Assembly: GCF_000003605.2 (NCBI RefSeq)
Contig: NW_003129364.1
Location: 53,032-100,287 of the forward strand
Origin: Saccoglossus kowalevskii
Taxonomy: Eukaryota; Hemichordata; Enteropneusta; Harrimaniidae
Length of the DNA stretch: 47,256 bases
Reading direction: 5' to 3'
Every line of letters starts with the position of its first letter. The first letter of the stretch is position 1. The position numbers were made by a program, and so were the translations under genes. The notes beneath the pieces are model-generated. The model worked only from the letters and a program-made list of their open reading frames with translations, had not been told where the DNA came from and did no database searches. Below are positions 1 to 14,100 of this stretch, piece by piece.

Positions 1-3000
1 AACTCGGCTGACGTTTTGGCAGTGGCAAACAATTAGGAGGAAGACACGTGATAGAAAATATAACAGACGGGTGTTCACCAGAAACAAATTTTAAAAGAAA
101 CGGTTCGCATCGAATTTTGATTAATTAACAAGATCGCATTATTAACACCAGTAGGAAATTTGTGGACTCGATGACGCCTTAATATGATGAAAACACGATC
201 ATAGCCGATCAAAGCCGAATCAACAAAAATGACTGGCAATGTTCGGCTGTTTTCAAACAACTTCTAACCCGGATATCTTGTGATTATTGCACATAGTGCA
301 TGGCGTATACTACTACATAAGTCACCGGATACAAACGAAGTATATCCGATAACATAACTTATAAACTTTAAAATGTCTCCGTGTTTTTAAAATCATCTAG
401 AAGCTGCTAGTACTATATATAGTTTCCTCTGACACTTTCGGGTTGCAAAGATAATAGATTCGCTTTGATCAACTCATGTCGCGTACGTCGCTTTGTACAT
501 GCTACAGCTACCTTTCTATCGTTCAGAAATATTTGTTGAAAAGAAAATTTGCAAGCTAAACACCAAAGGGACAATTGCGTACAAGATGTTGCAGGAAAAA
601 ATATGGCACTGTCAAGAACAAATAAAATTGAGCACCTAAAGTAGGAATACCAACCTAATAAATATGATGAGGCGTCGTGACTTCAAAGCAGATCTCCATA
701 ATTCAAAGGTTTATTCTACTGTTCACAAACCGGTTGACTCATTGGCTTTGAGTGTAACATTATGCAAAGCAAAATAAAAACGTTCTTTATATATATATAG
801 TCCGAAGTTAAATTTGTTCGTGGCCTTTCTCCTCCGTTTTTATCACATCGCATTATTGTCATATCACATGGTGAACTGAAAAATAAATTTTCAAAAGTAT
901 TATGTAATCATAAGGTACACATTTCATGGATAGAATTATATGAATTATATCTCCCATGGATTCCTTCAGGTTCTGAGATTATATGACTTAGATAACTAAA
1001 CTAAAACCCAATATACGTGACATATTGTGACTTCTGGTTGTCAACTGCGAATAAAATAGCGAGATACTTTCCAGTAATGCACTGTAAGTTGTGTATTGAT
1101 CATTGCACAATAGTTTAGACATTTAATGATAATTTAGTCAGTTGGTTACCCGGACGTTGCGCATATTAGCTAAAGATTAAAACCTTGGAAACACATTCTC
1201 TGGCAATCATAATTATTTTAAATGCAGACAGTTGACATTTTTGTTCAAAAACATTAAGAGATGTTATATGGTAAATTATTACTGTTATGTAGGGCAATAC
1301 CGTCACGAGAGTGTGACAGGATGCATGACGTGTATGTATTTTGGGTTATAATTATAAAATAGAATGCGATCTCAAAAAATATATTTATAAAGAATACTAG
1401 TATTATCACGAAGTAGTTAGGAAACTTATTTATATGAGAGGTACTGTCGAATTAATTATACGCTTCCATATCCTGAACAAGATGAAATAAATTTATAATT
1501 ACCTGCTAAATAAAGAAGTTTCTTGTTTTCACCGTGACCTAACTATTGATTTCAACAAATGAAAATTGAAACCAAGTTAGTACGGCCATTTATATATAAT
1601 TATACATGACTATGTTGTATCAATCTGATTAAAATATCAAGTAGGTATAGGCTCCATATTTTATTGTTATTTGTTTTTATTAATTATGTGGGGGGTTTAC
1701 AGTTAGATAACTCAATATTAAGAAATAATCCCCAAAAACCTAATAACGGTAAATAAAACCAAAACAATAGTCACACATTAACAAATGTGGCAATAACAAA
1801 AATTAAAATAATAAAATAAAATACAAATTGAATCAGACTTGTGTTTGTATATATTTCTCATGTTCAATGTGTTTTTATTAGATTTTAGTGTCATTCTTGT
1901 ATAAATTGACGCTTATTCTACACCAAAAGCACACGGTAACGATATAGATATGACATGACCCGGAAGTAAAGGATCGCCGCTACTGCATAACGGCAATTCA
2001 ACAAAATGGGATCTAATTACCGTTCCTCCAAACACGCGTCTGACACATGCTTTTAAATAGTATAGATATTTCCTGTGTAGTTATTATTCAGTAGATATTA
2101 TAAATAATTGCAATATTGCAAAATGTTCTTCTCTCCTAGGCTTCAGTGGTTTTTTTACTGTGATAAAAATCAAATGATAGTCAGAGCCTTCGTATATACA
2201 AAAGTTATATACAAGTCACGAATCTTGTCTTAGGTTTGTTTGTTAGTTATTTACTTCCTTGATGCCTTTATCTTGAATGATTTCAAGTTTAAGTTGCCAT
2301 TCGTATACAGCCGAGAAAAAAACACAATGTACATTATACAACGCTATATGAACGTTGAGCCCATTGCATTATTGCTGTACTTATATCTAGTCATGGTTGT
2401 GTCAATTAATTAAATAAATAAATTATTTTCATGAATTCGAGACTACGAATACAATGCTACCCCCCCCCACCCCACCCCGTCCTGCACACTGTCCAGCCCT
2501 AGATACAAAAACTAAGTTCATATATGAATACATTAATGAGCGGATACTACTAGATAAACACTATATATACAAGTACCATGGATTCACTTGTAATCCATAC
2601 AGACACACACTGATACCGTCCATCACCGTGCTGGGGTCCGTTCATTTAAACTACATTAAAAATGACCTTACGCCATGGATTATTGTGTAGAATCCGAGTG
2701 CTAATAGCTAGCGAGAATACGTGTGACCTTTTCGGTAAATAATTTAGCAGAATTAAATTTAAAAAACTATAAATATTAAATTCAGGCGTTCTAGAAAAAT
2801 CATTGAGAGCAGGATTGCAAATATCTGCAATCTGTTTCGAAATAGAATTTGCATGTTTTAAATAAACATATTGTCGAATATAATTTCATTAAAATTACAA
2901 ATACATGCGAAATAGGTTCTTGCATGTTGGAAATCGCCATGAATACTGACCGAATGTATTCGTTTTAAGCGGATATGTTTAGCTTACTAGACGAACCAAA
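1..3000. other. Intergenic, no gene seen
   Basis: AT-rich sequence with only short open frames of no recognisable family and no convincing splice-bounded exon. It contains a C-rich run around 2458-2480 and a perfect NR4A-type half site (TGACCTTTT, the NBRE on the minus strand) at 2724-2732, which may be chance. Confidence 0.6.
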
Positions 3001-3034
3001 ATAATATCGACTGCTTTGGGCACAATGGGCTGTC

Positions 3035-3217
3035 TATATAAGGGAATCAGTAAGCAAATTAGACAGTGACGTCAGTCAGTTGTCCATATTTACCATTAAC
3101 GTCAGTTGTATCGAATCTGTTTTTGTAAAACGTTTTGTTATTGGAGTGCTTTGAGTACCGTGACGTCAATGGGTGACGTACGCATATAAAAACATGGCGC
3201 GAATCGGGGGGAGTTTA
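3035..3217 (+). promoter_or_regulatory. CRE-rich candidate distal promoter
   Basis: The segment holds a TATATAAG at 3035-3042, a perfect CRE palindrome TGACGTCA at 3067-3074, a half CRE (ACGTCAG) near 3099, a second perfect CRE at 3161-3168, TGACGTA at 3174-3180 and a TATAAA at 3185-3190. A TTTAGTC initiator-like sequence has its A at 3217, 32 bases from the first T of the TATA box, which is canonical spacing. The next gene downstream on this strand is the NR4A receptor 15.7 kb away. NR4A genes are classic CREB-induced immediate-early genes with alternative first exons in vertebrates, so a distal NR4A promoter is a reasonable inference. No transcript evidence is available here. Confidence 0.45.
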
Positions 3218-6200
3218 GTCGTCTGCGAACACGTAATACGGAACGGGTACCTACGCGACAGAGTCTATTTGGACCGTTTTTATGGTCGTCTGAGGGCTGT
3301 TTTTGCCGTTTCCATGTAGGAGTATCATTGGACTTAAAAGTATTGAAGATGACGAAAGCCAGTGCAAAGCGTCAGTCAGTGGGGTCATGCCGTATTTATG
3401 CCAGTTGTGTTATAGAACATGTACGTAGATGCCGTTTACTATTGTGTTATCATACGTAGTTGCGGAATACTGTTTTGTCTCCGATTGGGGAGTCGCCCCT
3501 TCTTTTTATTTTACTCCACCATTCAGCCAGGTACCATTGTGTCATCGGTTCAACAACCTACAATTTATCGACAACGGGTCTTGTTTTCGGGCAGGTTGGC
3601 GAAATAACTCCACATTCTAGCCGGTATTCGAGGCCGGCATTGAATTATTTTAATTTGATTGTACATCTGATTCCTTACGCAGTGGGTTGTTTGGGATATG
3701 CATGTGTAATCTACAGTCGTTATGGTGAACTATTTATCCCATGAAATAGTTAGAAAGTTTGAATACGCCCGGGATAAAAACAAAACAATTCAACTTTTTC
3801 AGGTTCAACTTCAATATGCTATAAAGCGTTTTACCGGGATTTGATGCGATATAAAAAGATTCTTAATATGTTCACCCTTGTTAAACCACAAACTAACGCA
3901 ATCGATTTTCTGTTTTCATACAGGTGTTTCCCAGTGACTTTATTTTACATTTCCTTATGATAGTTTATGATAAAGAAACTAGTCTTCATCTTTTGGGTAT
4001 TCCAACCCAACATATTGGTACAAATACTCTTTCTGATTTTGGTTCAAGAGATTCTTGTGGTGTCGATTCTATTTCAGGTTCAAGACAAGAAGACCAATCT
4101 TCAAATTGATGATTGGTCGTGTTGTCTAAAGTATATATGTAAGGTTTGTTTTGTGGGGTGGTACATTCGTATCAACATCTCTAAACTTATCACTTCTTTT
4201 CCTTCATTCGATAGGTTACCAAAGCGAGTTGACACTTCGACAAATATGAAAACGCGATAACCAAATAGAATATCGATGCTTGACGGACTATCTTTTCCAG
4301 AGAGAATGGCGAAGAAAGAAGATGTGTAATATGCTTCGATGACGTGAGGGAACAGACACATCCCATGAAATAGAATAACACAGAGCGAGGAATACATTGA
4401 CTCAAAGGTAAATTCAAAAAATGATTTGAGCGAAAAGTCGCCTTTATAGATAAACAGAGCACGTATGAAACTGTGTTATAACTATGTTTGGAATATTGTG
4501 GGACTTAAACCAAGACTATAGATTATATATATATATTAGTTTTATCGGTTAATAAAACAGAATCTCCATTTTAAACAGACTATTGCCTAGTGTTGTAATT
4601 ACAAGCGCTTTCTTATGAACGGGAAGGTCCATAGGTCGATTATGTTGGTAAAAGACGTGGTCATCTAAATATATTGAAAAAATAGGTCAAAATAAGCCAG
4701 TTTCCATCATTTATTTTGAAATTAGAAATACATATGAAAAACTACGAAAACAACTTATGTATTTTCGCTCGTACAACGTATACGTGCATGGTTCCAATGC
4801 GTAGAGTCTGTGACGTAGAATGACGCACATCTACTGTCATAGCAACTATCTGATCTCGTAGCAACAGAGAACAAGCGATGCATTACATTTGAATCAATGC
4901 TGTGTATATTGACAGTCGTTGCTCGTCAGGTGGCACCTACAGAGTGTGAAATACAAAAGAAATTGAGCTAGACAACTCCTAATATGGGTATATTAAATTT
5001 GCATCCCATGACGCACATGGAAAGACCGGCACACATTAAATCATGACAACATCTTGATGCATTTCGCGATAGCTGTCGTCAGTGTGTTGCCATGGCAAAA
5101 TGAGACATACCATTTTAATTATGGGGTGTTATCTTGCTTCTAATGCGAAAAGCTGAGACCCTACTGAAAATAATGCCCCGTTCTAAGTCTGCAAATATAT
5201 TACTGTTTATATTATGTTGTATGCCGGGCCATAGTGTGATTCAACCGAACTATTTTGAAATTACCGCTATGATATATGGGATAGATATATATGATATGAA
5301 ATGTCGACTAGGGCACTTATATGGTGAGATTGAGATCCCTGCCAAGTCTATTCGTTTTCCTTGCATGCACGAACCTCGAAAACGCACAGTAGGCAATGAG
5401 TATTAATTTCGGTCTGGTTTGACTTATCATGCTGCGTATCATAGCTTTGTCTTCCTTTTATCCCCGACTTTCACCGGCTTTCTTTGATGGCCATTGGCAC
5501 CTCGTTAACTGGGTCAGAAGACAATACATTAGAGCTGAACAGGAATGTAACCATAGCAACAAATTGTGATTGAAAAACTAATTTTCAATGACGTCGCTAT
5601 CACGTGACAGGTGAACAAGTTCAACTCAAATGACATCAAAGTTGATCATGCGAATATACGTTGCAAAACCCGAACAAGTTACTCATTGGACCCCTAAATT
5701 ATTTGCATTTCATTGATGAGGTGACGGTAATGCGGAAAAGTAAGCTTTTTGAAATTCATATGGGAAGGGGAACTTCCCATTGTACAAAATGGAAAACTAC
5801 TATCATCCTGGTAACTTAATAAATTGTGTATTTGTTTTAAATGTTTCAACAATAGTAGTATCTGTGATATTAAGCAATCTTGCCTTAGAACTTGAATCCA
5901 GTGTAAAATGCCAATTGTGATAATTTTGCATTACATATTGGGGCTCTTGTATATAAGTTCAAATTTATCCGGTGACCCCCTAATAATGAAAGTACCCTCA
6001 ATCCTCAATTCGGCTCGTAGTACCTCCTAGTTTTTGTTTAACGACATAGTAAAAAATCACATAAGCTGTATGTAATAAAAACAAAAACAAAATTACAAAT
6101 ATAAAAATAAAATGTATGAAATAAATAACACACGCCGTACAATAATCAGGTTTTAAACAGATATACTCGTTGTGTAGTTCAAAGAGCCCCTCCCCCTAAA

Positions 6201-7165
6201 AAATCTCACAGGCTGCTCTGACTGTTACAGGACCCTTTATATTTCTGCCATTTATTATGTGTTATTATAACTACTAGGTAAAGATAGACAGATAGTGATA
6301 AATCTTCTACTGTCGAGGAAATGTCACAAAAGATCACTGAAATGTCCATCGTGATTATAATTATACTAGTAATAATAATTTAGAAAATACCGACTGAGTA
6401 TAGTGCTGTGGTGAAAATCCTGAATAAATTCATGAGCCACAGTGTGTGGCGCATCCCAGTGCCCATAGTGATTAGGAAATTTAGACGGAATAAGTTATTT
6501 CTGGGAAGAAAGTGCAGATTTTAGTTTGTTACGGCTTTCGAAGGTGATATCAATTGATTGTATGCATGCCATCCACGCTTCTATAAACAAGGCAATAATA
6601 CTATCAAGGTTTGATACACGGTTGCCATAGATTATTAATTGACGTTAATGCGCATGCTCAGTCGATATGCTTGCACACGATTCTTACTTCAAAAAGTCTG
6701 ATAATAATGCTTAATAACAACACGTGACTCACGAATAAAAAAAATCAATTCGCTGAAAATAGACATTTAGTTGTATTTTCAAATATGGTCGACATGAGAG
6801 CGTCGTCGTTTGTGGGTTTTCGCATATGGTGTTCAACTTATAGCCGTGCTTCATCAATATGGACGCGGGTAGAAAATGGGAATTGTTATTTAGGTGAAAT
6901 ACATAATGTGATATTCTGGTTATATCACTATCTGATATGTCAACACGTTTACAACTGACGCAAACTGTCTACTTGCATATAACATTAATTTGTTTAACCT
7001 CTGCAACACGTTCCACACGAGTCTTACAAATCCGAGAAAAAGATTCCTAGATAGGTGGGGATTATTTGAATTAGTATTGATTAGCACTACTGTAGTCACC
7101 ATGTCACACACATGTGTACACACGTGCAGGTCTCCCATTGAAGCTATCAATTTAATTACATTGTA

Positions 7166-7250
7166 TTCAATTTAATTTTAATTAAACTCACTGATAATTA
7201 ACTTGCAATATATTGCGTTATAATTGAGTTTAATTAACTTGAATTAAACG
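7166..7250. repeat. AT-rich imperfect inverted repeat
   Basis: Arms TTAATTAAACTCA (about 7178-7190) and TGAGTTTAATTAA (7225-7237) flank a perfect 12-base palindrome GCAATATATTGC at 7205-7216. Similar TTAATTAA and TAAT words continue outward on both sides. It may be a decayed hairpin element or a cluster of homeodomain TAAT cores. Confidence 0.6.
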
Positions 7251-8550
7251 AAGTAGAAATAAATTTAACCTAGTTGTATTTAGGGTTTCAAGAAAAGGAT
7301 AAGATAGAATACTGTATATACCGACCTATCATTTTATATTACCCTAATATACACAAACGTATAAAATTCAAATTCAACATGTGCTTCACTTAAATTGGTG
7401 ATTTCATTGAAATGGTCCAGACACTACATAGCGATACATACGACATTTTATAAAGCTGTACATTATGTTTTCTTCATTTTTGTAGGAATGCTGTAAACAA
7501 ATATGAAAGTGGTACAAAAAACAACGTAGAAATATAAAGGTAAATCTATTTCAGTGTTCGTATAGTCAGTACCGTTTTGTATTCAGTGTGTTATTTTCTT
7601 AGCACAACGTGACTAGCAATCACTACACACGTGACTAGCATGCACTGCACAGCAGGTGAGCGAATAGTAACGAGATCCATATATAATTTTGTATTTTTCC
7701 TAGTTTCGGACGGTTCAACCATATGACCACTTGGATTTAATACATCACTAGTGACCGACAAGTGTGAACGCGTGGAACGTAGACATGAACATTCAGTGGG
7801 TGAGATGTGCGTCTGAAGTCCGAGTGAAATGAGAAACGAGGCGTAGCACGCTATAATCAGCATGTCTATATACATACAGTAAACTCACCTGCTACTCACG
7901 ATGTCTCGGCAAATAGGATTGCAGGAACTCCGACCAACTTCGACACCAAGATCATCAAAAGAGGGAGTTCTGAACTGAAATGCTGTAAATATTGGAAGTG
8001 TGGACAACAAAAGTATTGTAAATCTATAATCTGCGCACTATTATAATTGTGTGATTCTGCGCATACGTCACATTGCTTTTGTCGTCACGATGAAGCCGCC
8101 TGAAACTCAGTTACCTGCACAGCGCACGCGCACACCCATCACTCTGTTTTTCATAAAGAACTACTGGATGTCGGTTCAGTTGTCATGGCTACCAAGGGAA
8201 GAATTATTTTCGAGATGCTATCGCACGTTGCAGTGATTTCCAGGAGACATAAATCATGACGTGCAAATTTTACACGCATTTACAATCGATATAAGTACTA
8301 ACAATTAGTAAAAAAACAGAAAACAAACATTACGTTCGGTGCTTACGTAATTCACAACGAGTTATGCAACGTTCGGGGGCGTAGCATCCCTATCTTAGTA
8401 AGAACAGTCGTCATATGACGTGGGCGGGCGACAATTTTACAAATGACATGTGATACTCCCTTATTACTAATATAAGACATGAAAAGTGCGTGGTCGGTTT
8501 CGCTAACGGCCTTAACTTTTGAAGCAAGCAATTTAAATCGTGCTTGGCAA

Positions 8551-8586
<36 letters not shown>

Positions 8587-8592
8587 TGTATA
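8551..8592. repeat. (TATG)n microsatellite
   Basis: A short TA run passes into about ten TATG tetranucleotides. It creates spurious open frames of repeated Thr-Tyr-Ile-His on the minus strand. Confidence 0.9.
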
Positions 8593-10799
8593 CATGAAAT
8601 GAAACACAGTTTTGTGACCCCATCCCCCTCCACCGCCAACCGATGAAGAGGTGTAAGTCAGTAGTGCGCCCTCAGAACATCGAAACTTTTCAAAAACGCT
8701 CTTAAAAAAGACAATCTGATTCAGTTCAGCATCCAATAAGTGTTGTAGGAGTATATATTGTTATTGTCCGGTAAATGAATTTCTTTTTAAGGCGTACACA
8801 TTTGGAGCATAATTATGTAAATGGCCCAGGCATTCAAATATGAACGTCGATTTTCGATACCTGAAACGTTCAACTGTGTTCCGAGCATGCGGTGGTTATT
8901 TGAGAATACATTGTACGGCTTTGCTGTCACTGTTCTAATTGACATTCAATATATTATGGGATGTGAGTGATTGGTATATATATTACATTGCACAAACTCC
9001 TTCCGATTTGTAATATCAACAGAAAACCGTGACTGATATATGTTTTAATCAACATAAGACAAACGAAATGTGTCATTAGTGGATCACTAATATTTGCGTT
9101 TAGATTATTCAAGTATGAAATAAACAATTAATATTTTATGTCAACATGATAAGGATTCATTTGTCTTATCATTAGTTGTTTACTAAGTATCAAATTACAT
9201 GTAAATTGAAAACACTCTGGGCATGTTTTCCCAGTTGAAACTCCAAAAATATGATATAATTTACAATTTATCAAATTTCAAAGATTCGAAATTATTTTGG
9301 CAACAGAAGACACTATTTATGTAAGATCATTTCGTCAGTCGGTATAACAACGTGTCTGCGCAGAACGCGAATATTTGTCCAGATTGTAATCATACTTAAG
9401 AAATATAGATTTACAAAATATATTTTCTCCCAAAAATCAGTAAGAATATATTGCGCACAAATAACCAAGTGTATTTTTCGGCCAGCGGATCTTATTTTGT
9501 CGGTAAAAGCATACGTCAGCAGGTGAGGCAAATTAACACAGGCGGGAAATAGCGTTGGAGAAAAAAAACGTGTCATTTAAGACAGAATATCGAACGGAGG
9601 AAATATTGTTATAGGGGGACTTGCAGCGTTAAAATGTTTGAATGTATAAATATCGGTTTTGATCAATATGGAAACGCACTTAAAAACGACTGCTTGAAAA
9701 CAACAAGACGGCATCAATCGAAGACTGGGACTTGTTTACATCTGCCGCGGTTAGCACGGATTGCAATGCTGTCAGCCCACTCATTGCGGCGTTCCATTAT
9801 CGATCGTCGTACGCTGATAATATGTTCTTATTCTAGGTCAATGCTGAGTCAGTTTAAAATATAGGAGTCAAATTGAACAAGGTTGTACTTGCGTCCATCT
9901 TTACATTGCTACAGTGTCTAATATTTAAATCCAATATCGACAACACTGCGTTATGGTACCGTTCATTTTAATAACTCTAATATAATGCACTGTATGTATA
10001 AGTATCATTTGCCAACTGATGTAAAATATTATGTGTCACAATGGGGTTTGTTTCAACCACTGCACGAGTAATTAACGTTGATACTAATGTAAATAAACGG
10101 ACAAGTCGTCCCTTGCTTAAAGTGGGACGAGGTTATCTCAGGCCAAGGCCACTGTGTAGTGATTTCAATGAGGCTATTGCAAACGCGAAGGGCAGTAATA
10201 TGAATTTAACGAGGAATCAACATCAAATTTCAATCGGGCACAAAACAGATGTAAAAATAAAAACGTGCATTTGTTTGTCAGTCCGCAAGTTGAAGAATAA
10301 ATTCATTATGTTTGTCAAATCGTTTTCCTTTCTGTGTTATTTCTGTATTTTTTTTTAAGAATGTTGAATGTTACGCGTGGCGGCTACTGTCATATGCTGA
10401 GTGGAGCTCGCGTGGCATCTCCGCTAACGTAACAGAATTCCAGGCGGTGATGTTCACACATCATTAGTTGTTATTTAATGAATATTTGACCCCGACTATT
10501 TATTTAATGGTTTACGTGCGGTTTGCGTTTACTTTCTGCTCGAGTATATTTGCCCCAGTCGGCCCATTACAACTGAACTTTGTGGACCCACCTCTTTAAC
10601 CGCAATGTGTGCTGACAAAAATAAACAGTCCCAAAATATCGGCAATCGTTACTATATTTGGTCATGTATGGGTGAAATATTATAAAACGTCGACGGTTGA
10701 GCCAGAATTAGACCATTCAGCATATAATAATAATGTATCAACGCATAGAAACGATATATTTGGCCGTTCAGTGTACGTAGTTGGAGATTAGTTAACGCG

Positions 10800-11145
10800 T
10801 AATGTATTAAAAACATGGCGCACTACTCGACAATACGAGCCTTAATCGGGTCGCCGATCAGGTTACGAATCCGTCACTAGGATTGGCCGATGGTGTCCGG
10901 TGACGTCATAATCACATGTTAATAGAATGTTAATGCGTTCTTTATTTGTTCTCTGCTACCGAATAAATTACTAGCATTGTCGTGAATTGCACGCTGTGAC
11001 GTCACCGGTTTGACTAGGTACACTTCTGACGACACTCGAATGGTCACCAACCGTGCTGATATCAATTAGATTCCGGCGCCCTGATTGGCCCATGCTAATT
11101 TCCCGGAATGTATGACGAAAATGTAGATTTCAGTGACGTATGGGG
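10800..11145. promoter_or_regulatory. Second CRE-pair module upstream of NR4A
   Basis: Perfect CRE palindromes lie at 10901-10908 and 10997-11004, 96 bases apart, plus TGACGTA at 11134-11140. Inverted CCAAT cores (ATTGG) lie near 10882 and in the GATTGGCCCA around 11085. A 14-base word TAAAAACATGGCGC at 10808-10821 is identical to one at the TATA box of the 3.2-kb module (3187-3200). No transcript is implied. The content fits a cAMP-responsive enhancer or promoter for the downstream NR4A gene, which is inference. Confidence 0.4.
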
Positions 11146-11159
11146 CTCGTTCGAAACAC

Positions 11160-14100
11160 CCGTCAAGGGAAATACACAAATACGATGGGGCGCTCCAATT
11201 TACCCCAGTTAAGCCACTCGGCATTTGCAGTAAAACTCGTGTCTCCCTCGATGCGGCATTTGTGGAGAGAGCTTGAGGTGGATTTGGCTCAGGGTTTCAA
11301 AGGAAATTTCTCTTGTTATTCCGTGAAAGTGGAACGTCGACCAGAAGCTGTTCGCGGTAGGGCCTTATCTATTTATATATATGGTTGTATCATGCACTAG
11401 GGCTGAACATAGGCGTACAATCAGCACGCTTTGGTATCGCACCCTGTTTTGTTGTTACACACAAGGGGCATATGAACCTAGGAACACGAGTGCATCTTAA
11501 GGAAAGACAGAGCTTAGACGAAATCGACGGTGCGACTTCACGAACACCGAGAACTACACGGTAAGGCTTTGAGCTGTACCATTCAGCTGATTGTACCCTA
11601 TATTCCGCGCTATATTAGGCTGTCCTTATGCTATTTAAATTAAACTTCACAGCAACAAGCTTGAGGGGGTCTAACTAACTAACAATGTCATAATTCAACA
11701 GTGCGTTCACAATGATGTTGATCCGAATGTTGAATAAATACATAGATTTGGCGAAACCGTTGCTAAATTAATCAATTAATTAACTTTGTTGGTATATTAA
11801 ACTCCTTTGGTTCATACATCACCCCGCTGTGACGTATCGATAACAAAAGTACGTGCCTTACATGTGCCAATTTATAAATTTACTCGTTGTCCGGTGCTGT
11901 ATTTATTTTTTAACAATACAAATCGGAATGATAAGTGACCTACCACTATAGGTTAACTTGACTGCATGCGATGTGGTAGGTACACACGTGCCCCGTTCAC
12001 AGCACACGCTGTGGATACGACGCCAGTCAAGTGTGTGGTGACCCAGTGATATGTGTTTAAGACCTGTTCGTATAGTTATTTATAATTACAGGATTGACTC
12101 GTCAAATCATGAACACAATATGCGAGCGTTACGTTATGCTGACGAATTAAAAATATATTTGTTGTGACGAAAACCAAATAGTTGGCTCCCATGACAATAA
12201 ATCAATTTATAAAAATTCGAAAACAAATCGTAAAATGTTATTCTACATATCAATGCATGTTTATAGGCGATTAGTTTCCAACAAAATTCAATTACTACTA
12301 CTACTAATAATAATAATAATAAAATATTGTTGTTATAATTATATTATATTATTATATTTATTATTATTACAACGCTCACAAACGATATGTTGATGGTGTG
12401 GTACACTGTCGATAAAATGCAGCTACGAGGAACGTACTGATTCGTTGTTAGTCACGTGTAAGCATTACTCAGTTACATTATAAACATCATTAATGTCGTT
12501 GATGCTGCTGTTGTTGTTGCCATTGTTGTCAGCTCATTTGGTTCTGTTGACAAAGACAAAACTCAAGATAAAACGACCTCATTTGAAATGCTTATCAAGG
12601 TTTCTCTTTTCACCCCTCCTATATTCGACGTGCAGTATCATCTACCTTAAAGACCATCAGTGTTCTGATACGACCCAATCTGATATCAGGAAACCTTACT
12701 CTCCTTCCGTACACGTGTTATGCATAAGGTGTGATAACAGGAACTATCAAACAGAAAAATCTTATCGTTTTCCATGATTTCGACAGCTCATTTTCCAAGC
12801 CACGCGCCTGTGAGGAAACCTAACGCGGTTTTCTTTATCTCTCGACAGCCGCTAATTCTAAGTTCGCGTGTGTTAGTTGGTCTACAAGATAACTTGTTGA
12901 CCTTCCCATTGCACACGTGTCGTCCGCGATATGCCCGACTGTATAAACGCGCACACTGAATTGTTGCTCACATCCGTGTGTGTGTTTAAACGGTGATATA
13001 CCTGCGTAGGTCATGTAAAGTAAAGGACAGTGGTGAGTAGACAAAAACGCGCTTTATAAATACGTTTTTATATACGAGTATATATATCTAATGTTCATTG
13101 CTTGTCCCATGTCCCTCAAAAAGTGTTTATAATCTGATAATCGAAACTCCATGTTAAGATCGTCGACTCGGAAATCAGTTTTAATAAGATTTTCCGCGAA
13201 ATTGTTTCCTAAAAAAAAAGACAAGTACTGCGTGTGAATATTTTGAAGTGTTCTGGATTTCCACGGATTTGTACTCCTCAATCTAGATTGCGTTCTCAGT
13301 CTCGTAAATTCTCTCTCTTTACACTTTATGGCTGGCATGACGCAAACTTTTACTTCTTTTTAAAGATTTTACTCCGGTTGCGCCGGGAAATAAACTATAA
13401 ACTGCCTTTCAAAGTGACGGGGCGGTGGTCGACCTTTTACTGTACTATTACTGCAAAGATCTAAGACAAACCAGACCGTCTGGACAGGAAAACGACTCTT
13501 TGTATCGCTCTGATAATCTTCATTATTCAGACTGATGTGTCCATCTCTGGCCTGACCTCACATGCCTTAGCTCAAAACAGACATGGTTGATGACAGTAAA
13601 CATAATCCACACCAACAGCCCACGTCCAAGTCAAAATGTTTACAAGCCAGTACAACCAGGGAACGACTAGAATTGAATGATAGTTTCAAGTGAGTTACTT
13701 TCCGCAGAAATGTCATGATGAAAATATAAGAAATGCTGTAACCGAATTGGTCTAATATTCATATTGTCCTCTCAGTAAATATTGTTATATACCATATCAT
13801 ACTTTTTTTTAGAGAAAATGTTGGTATATCATTCAGGAAATGCGCCAATGACGGCGATTATATTAGACCCATACCTCTTTTGAAATCGCGCGTGGTGACG
13901 CGAAATGACAATATTTCATGTGCTACATGCTACTTGAGTATCAAAATAGCTTACCGTTTTGAATGTTTTTTCCATTTCGTTAGAAATTGTCATCAAAGCA
14001 GCAATGTTTTGTTCTACTAAACAACTGTTAACTGTTGTCCAATATCGTAATTCATAGTTCCATACCAACACACACGTAGTCTGGTAAAACGTGTTCTACA

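Larger units (their letters stand above)
3330..10790. other. Intergenic, no gene seen
   Basis: No recognisable coding exon on either strand. Visible items are an imperfect AT-rich inverted repeat at 7166-7250, a (TATG)n microsatellite at 8551-8592 and a TGACGTCG half-CRE near 5588 followed by a CACGTG E-box. The longest ATG-initiated open frame (10041-10358) has no family resemblance. Confidence 0.6.

Noticed and set aside
10041..10358. 105-residue ATG-initiated frame
   Set aside because: No recognisable domain, no codon bias and no neighbouring exons; it ends in a T-rich tract giving Phe runs.
12493..12777. 94-residue frame with a leucine-rich signal-peptide-like start
   Set aside because: The leucine run is a translation of a GTT/CTG-rich tract; the remainder has no family resemblance or splice context, so it is more likely chance.
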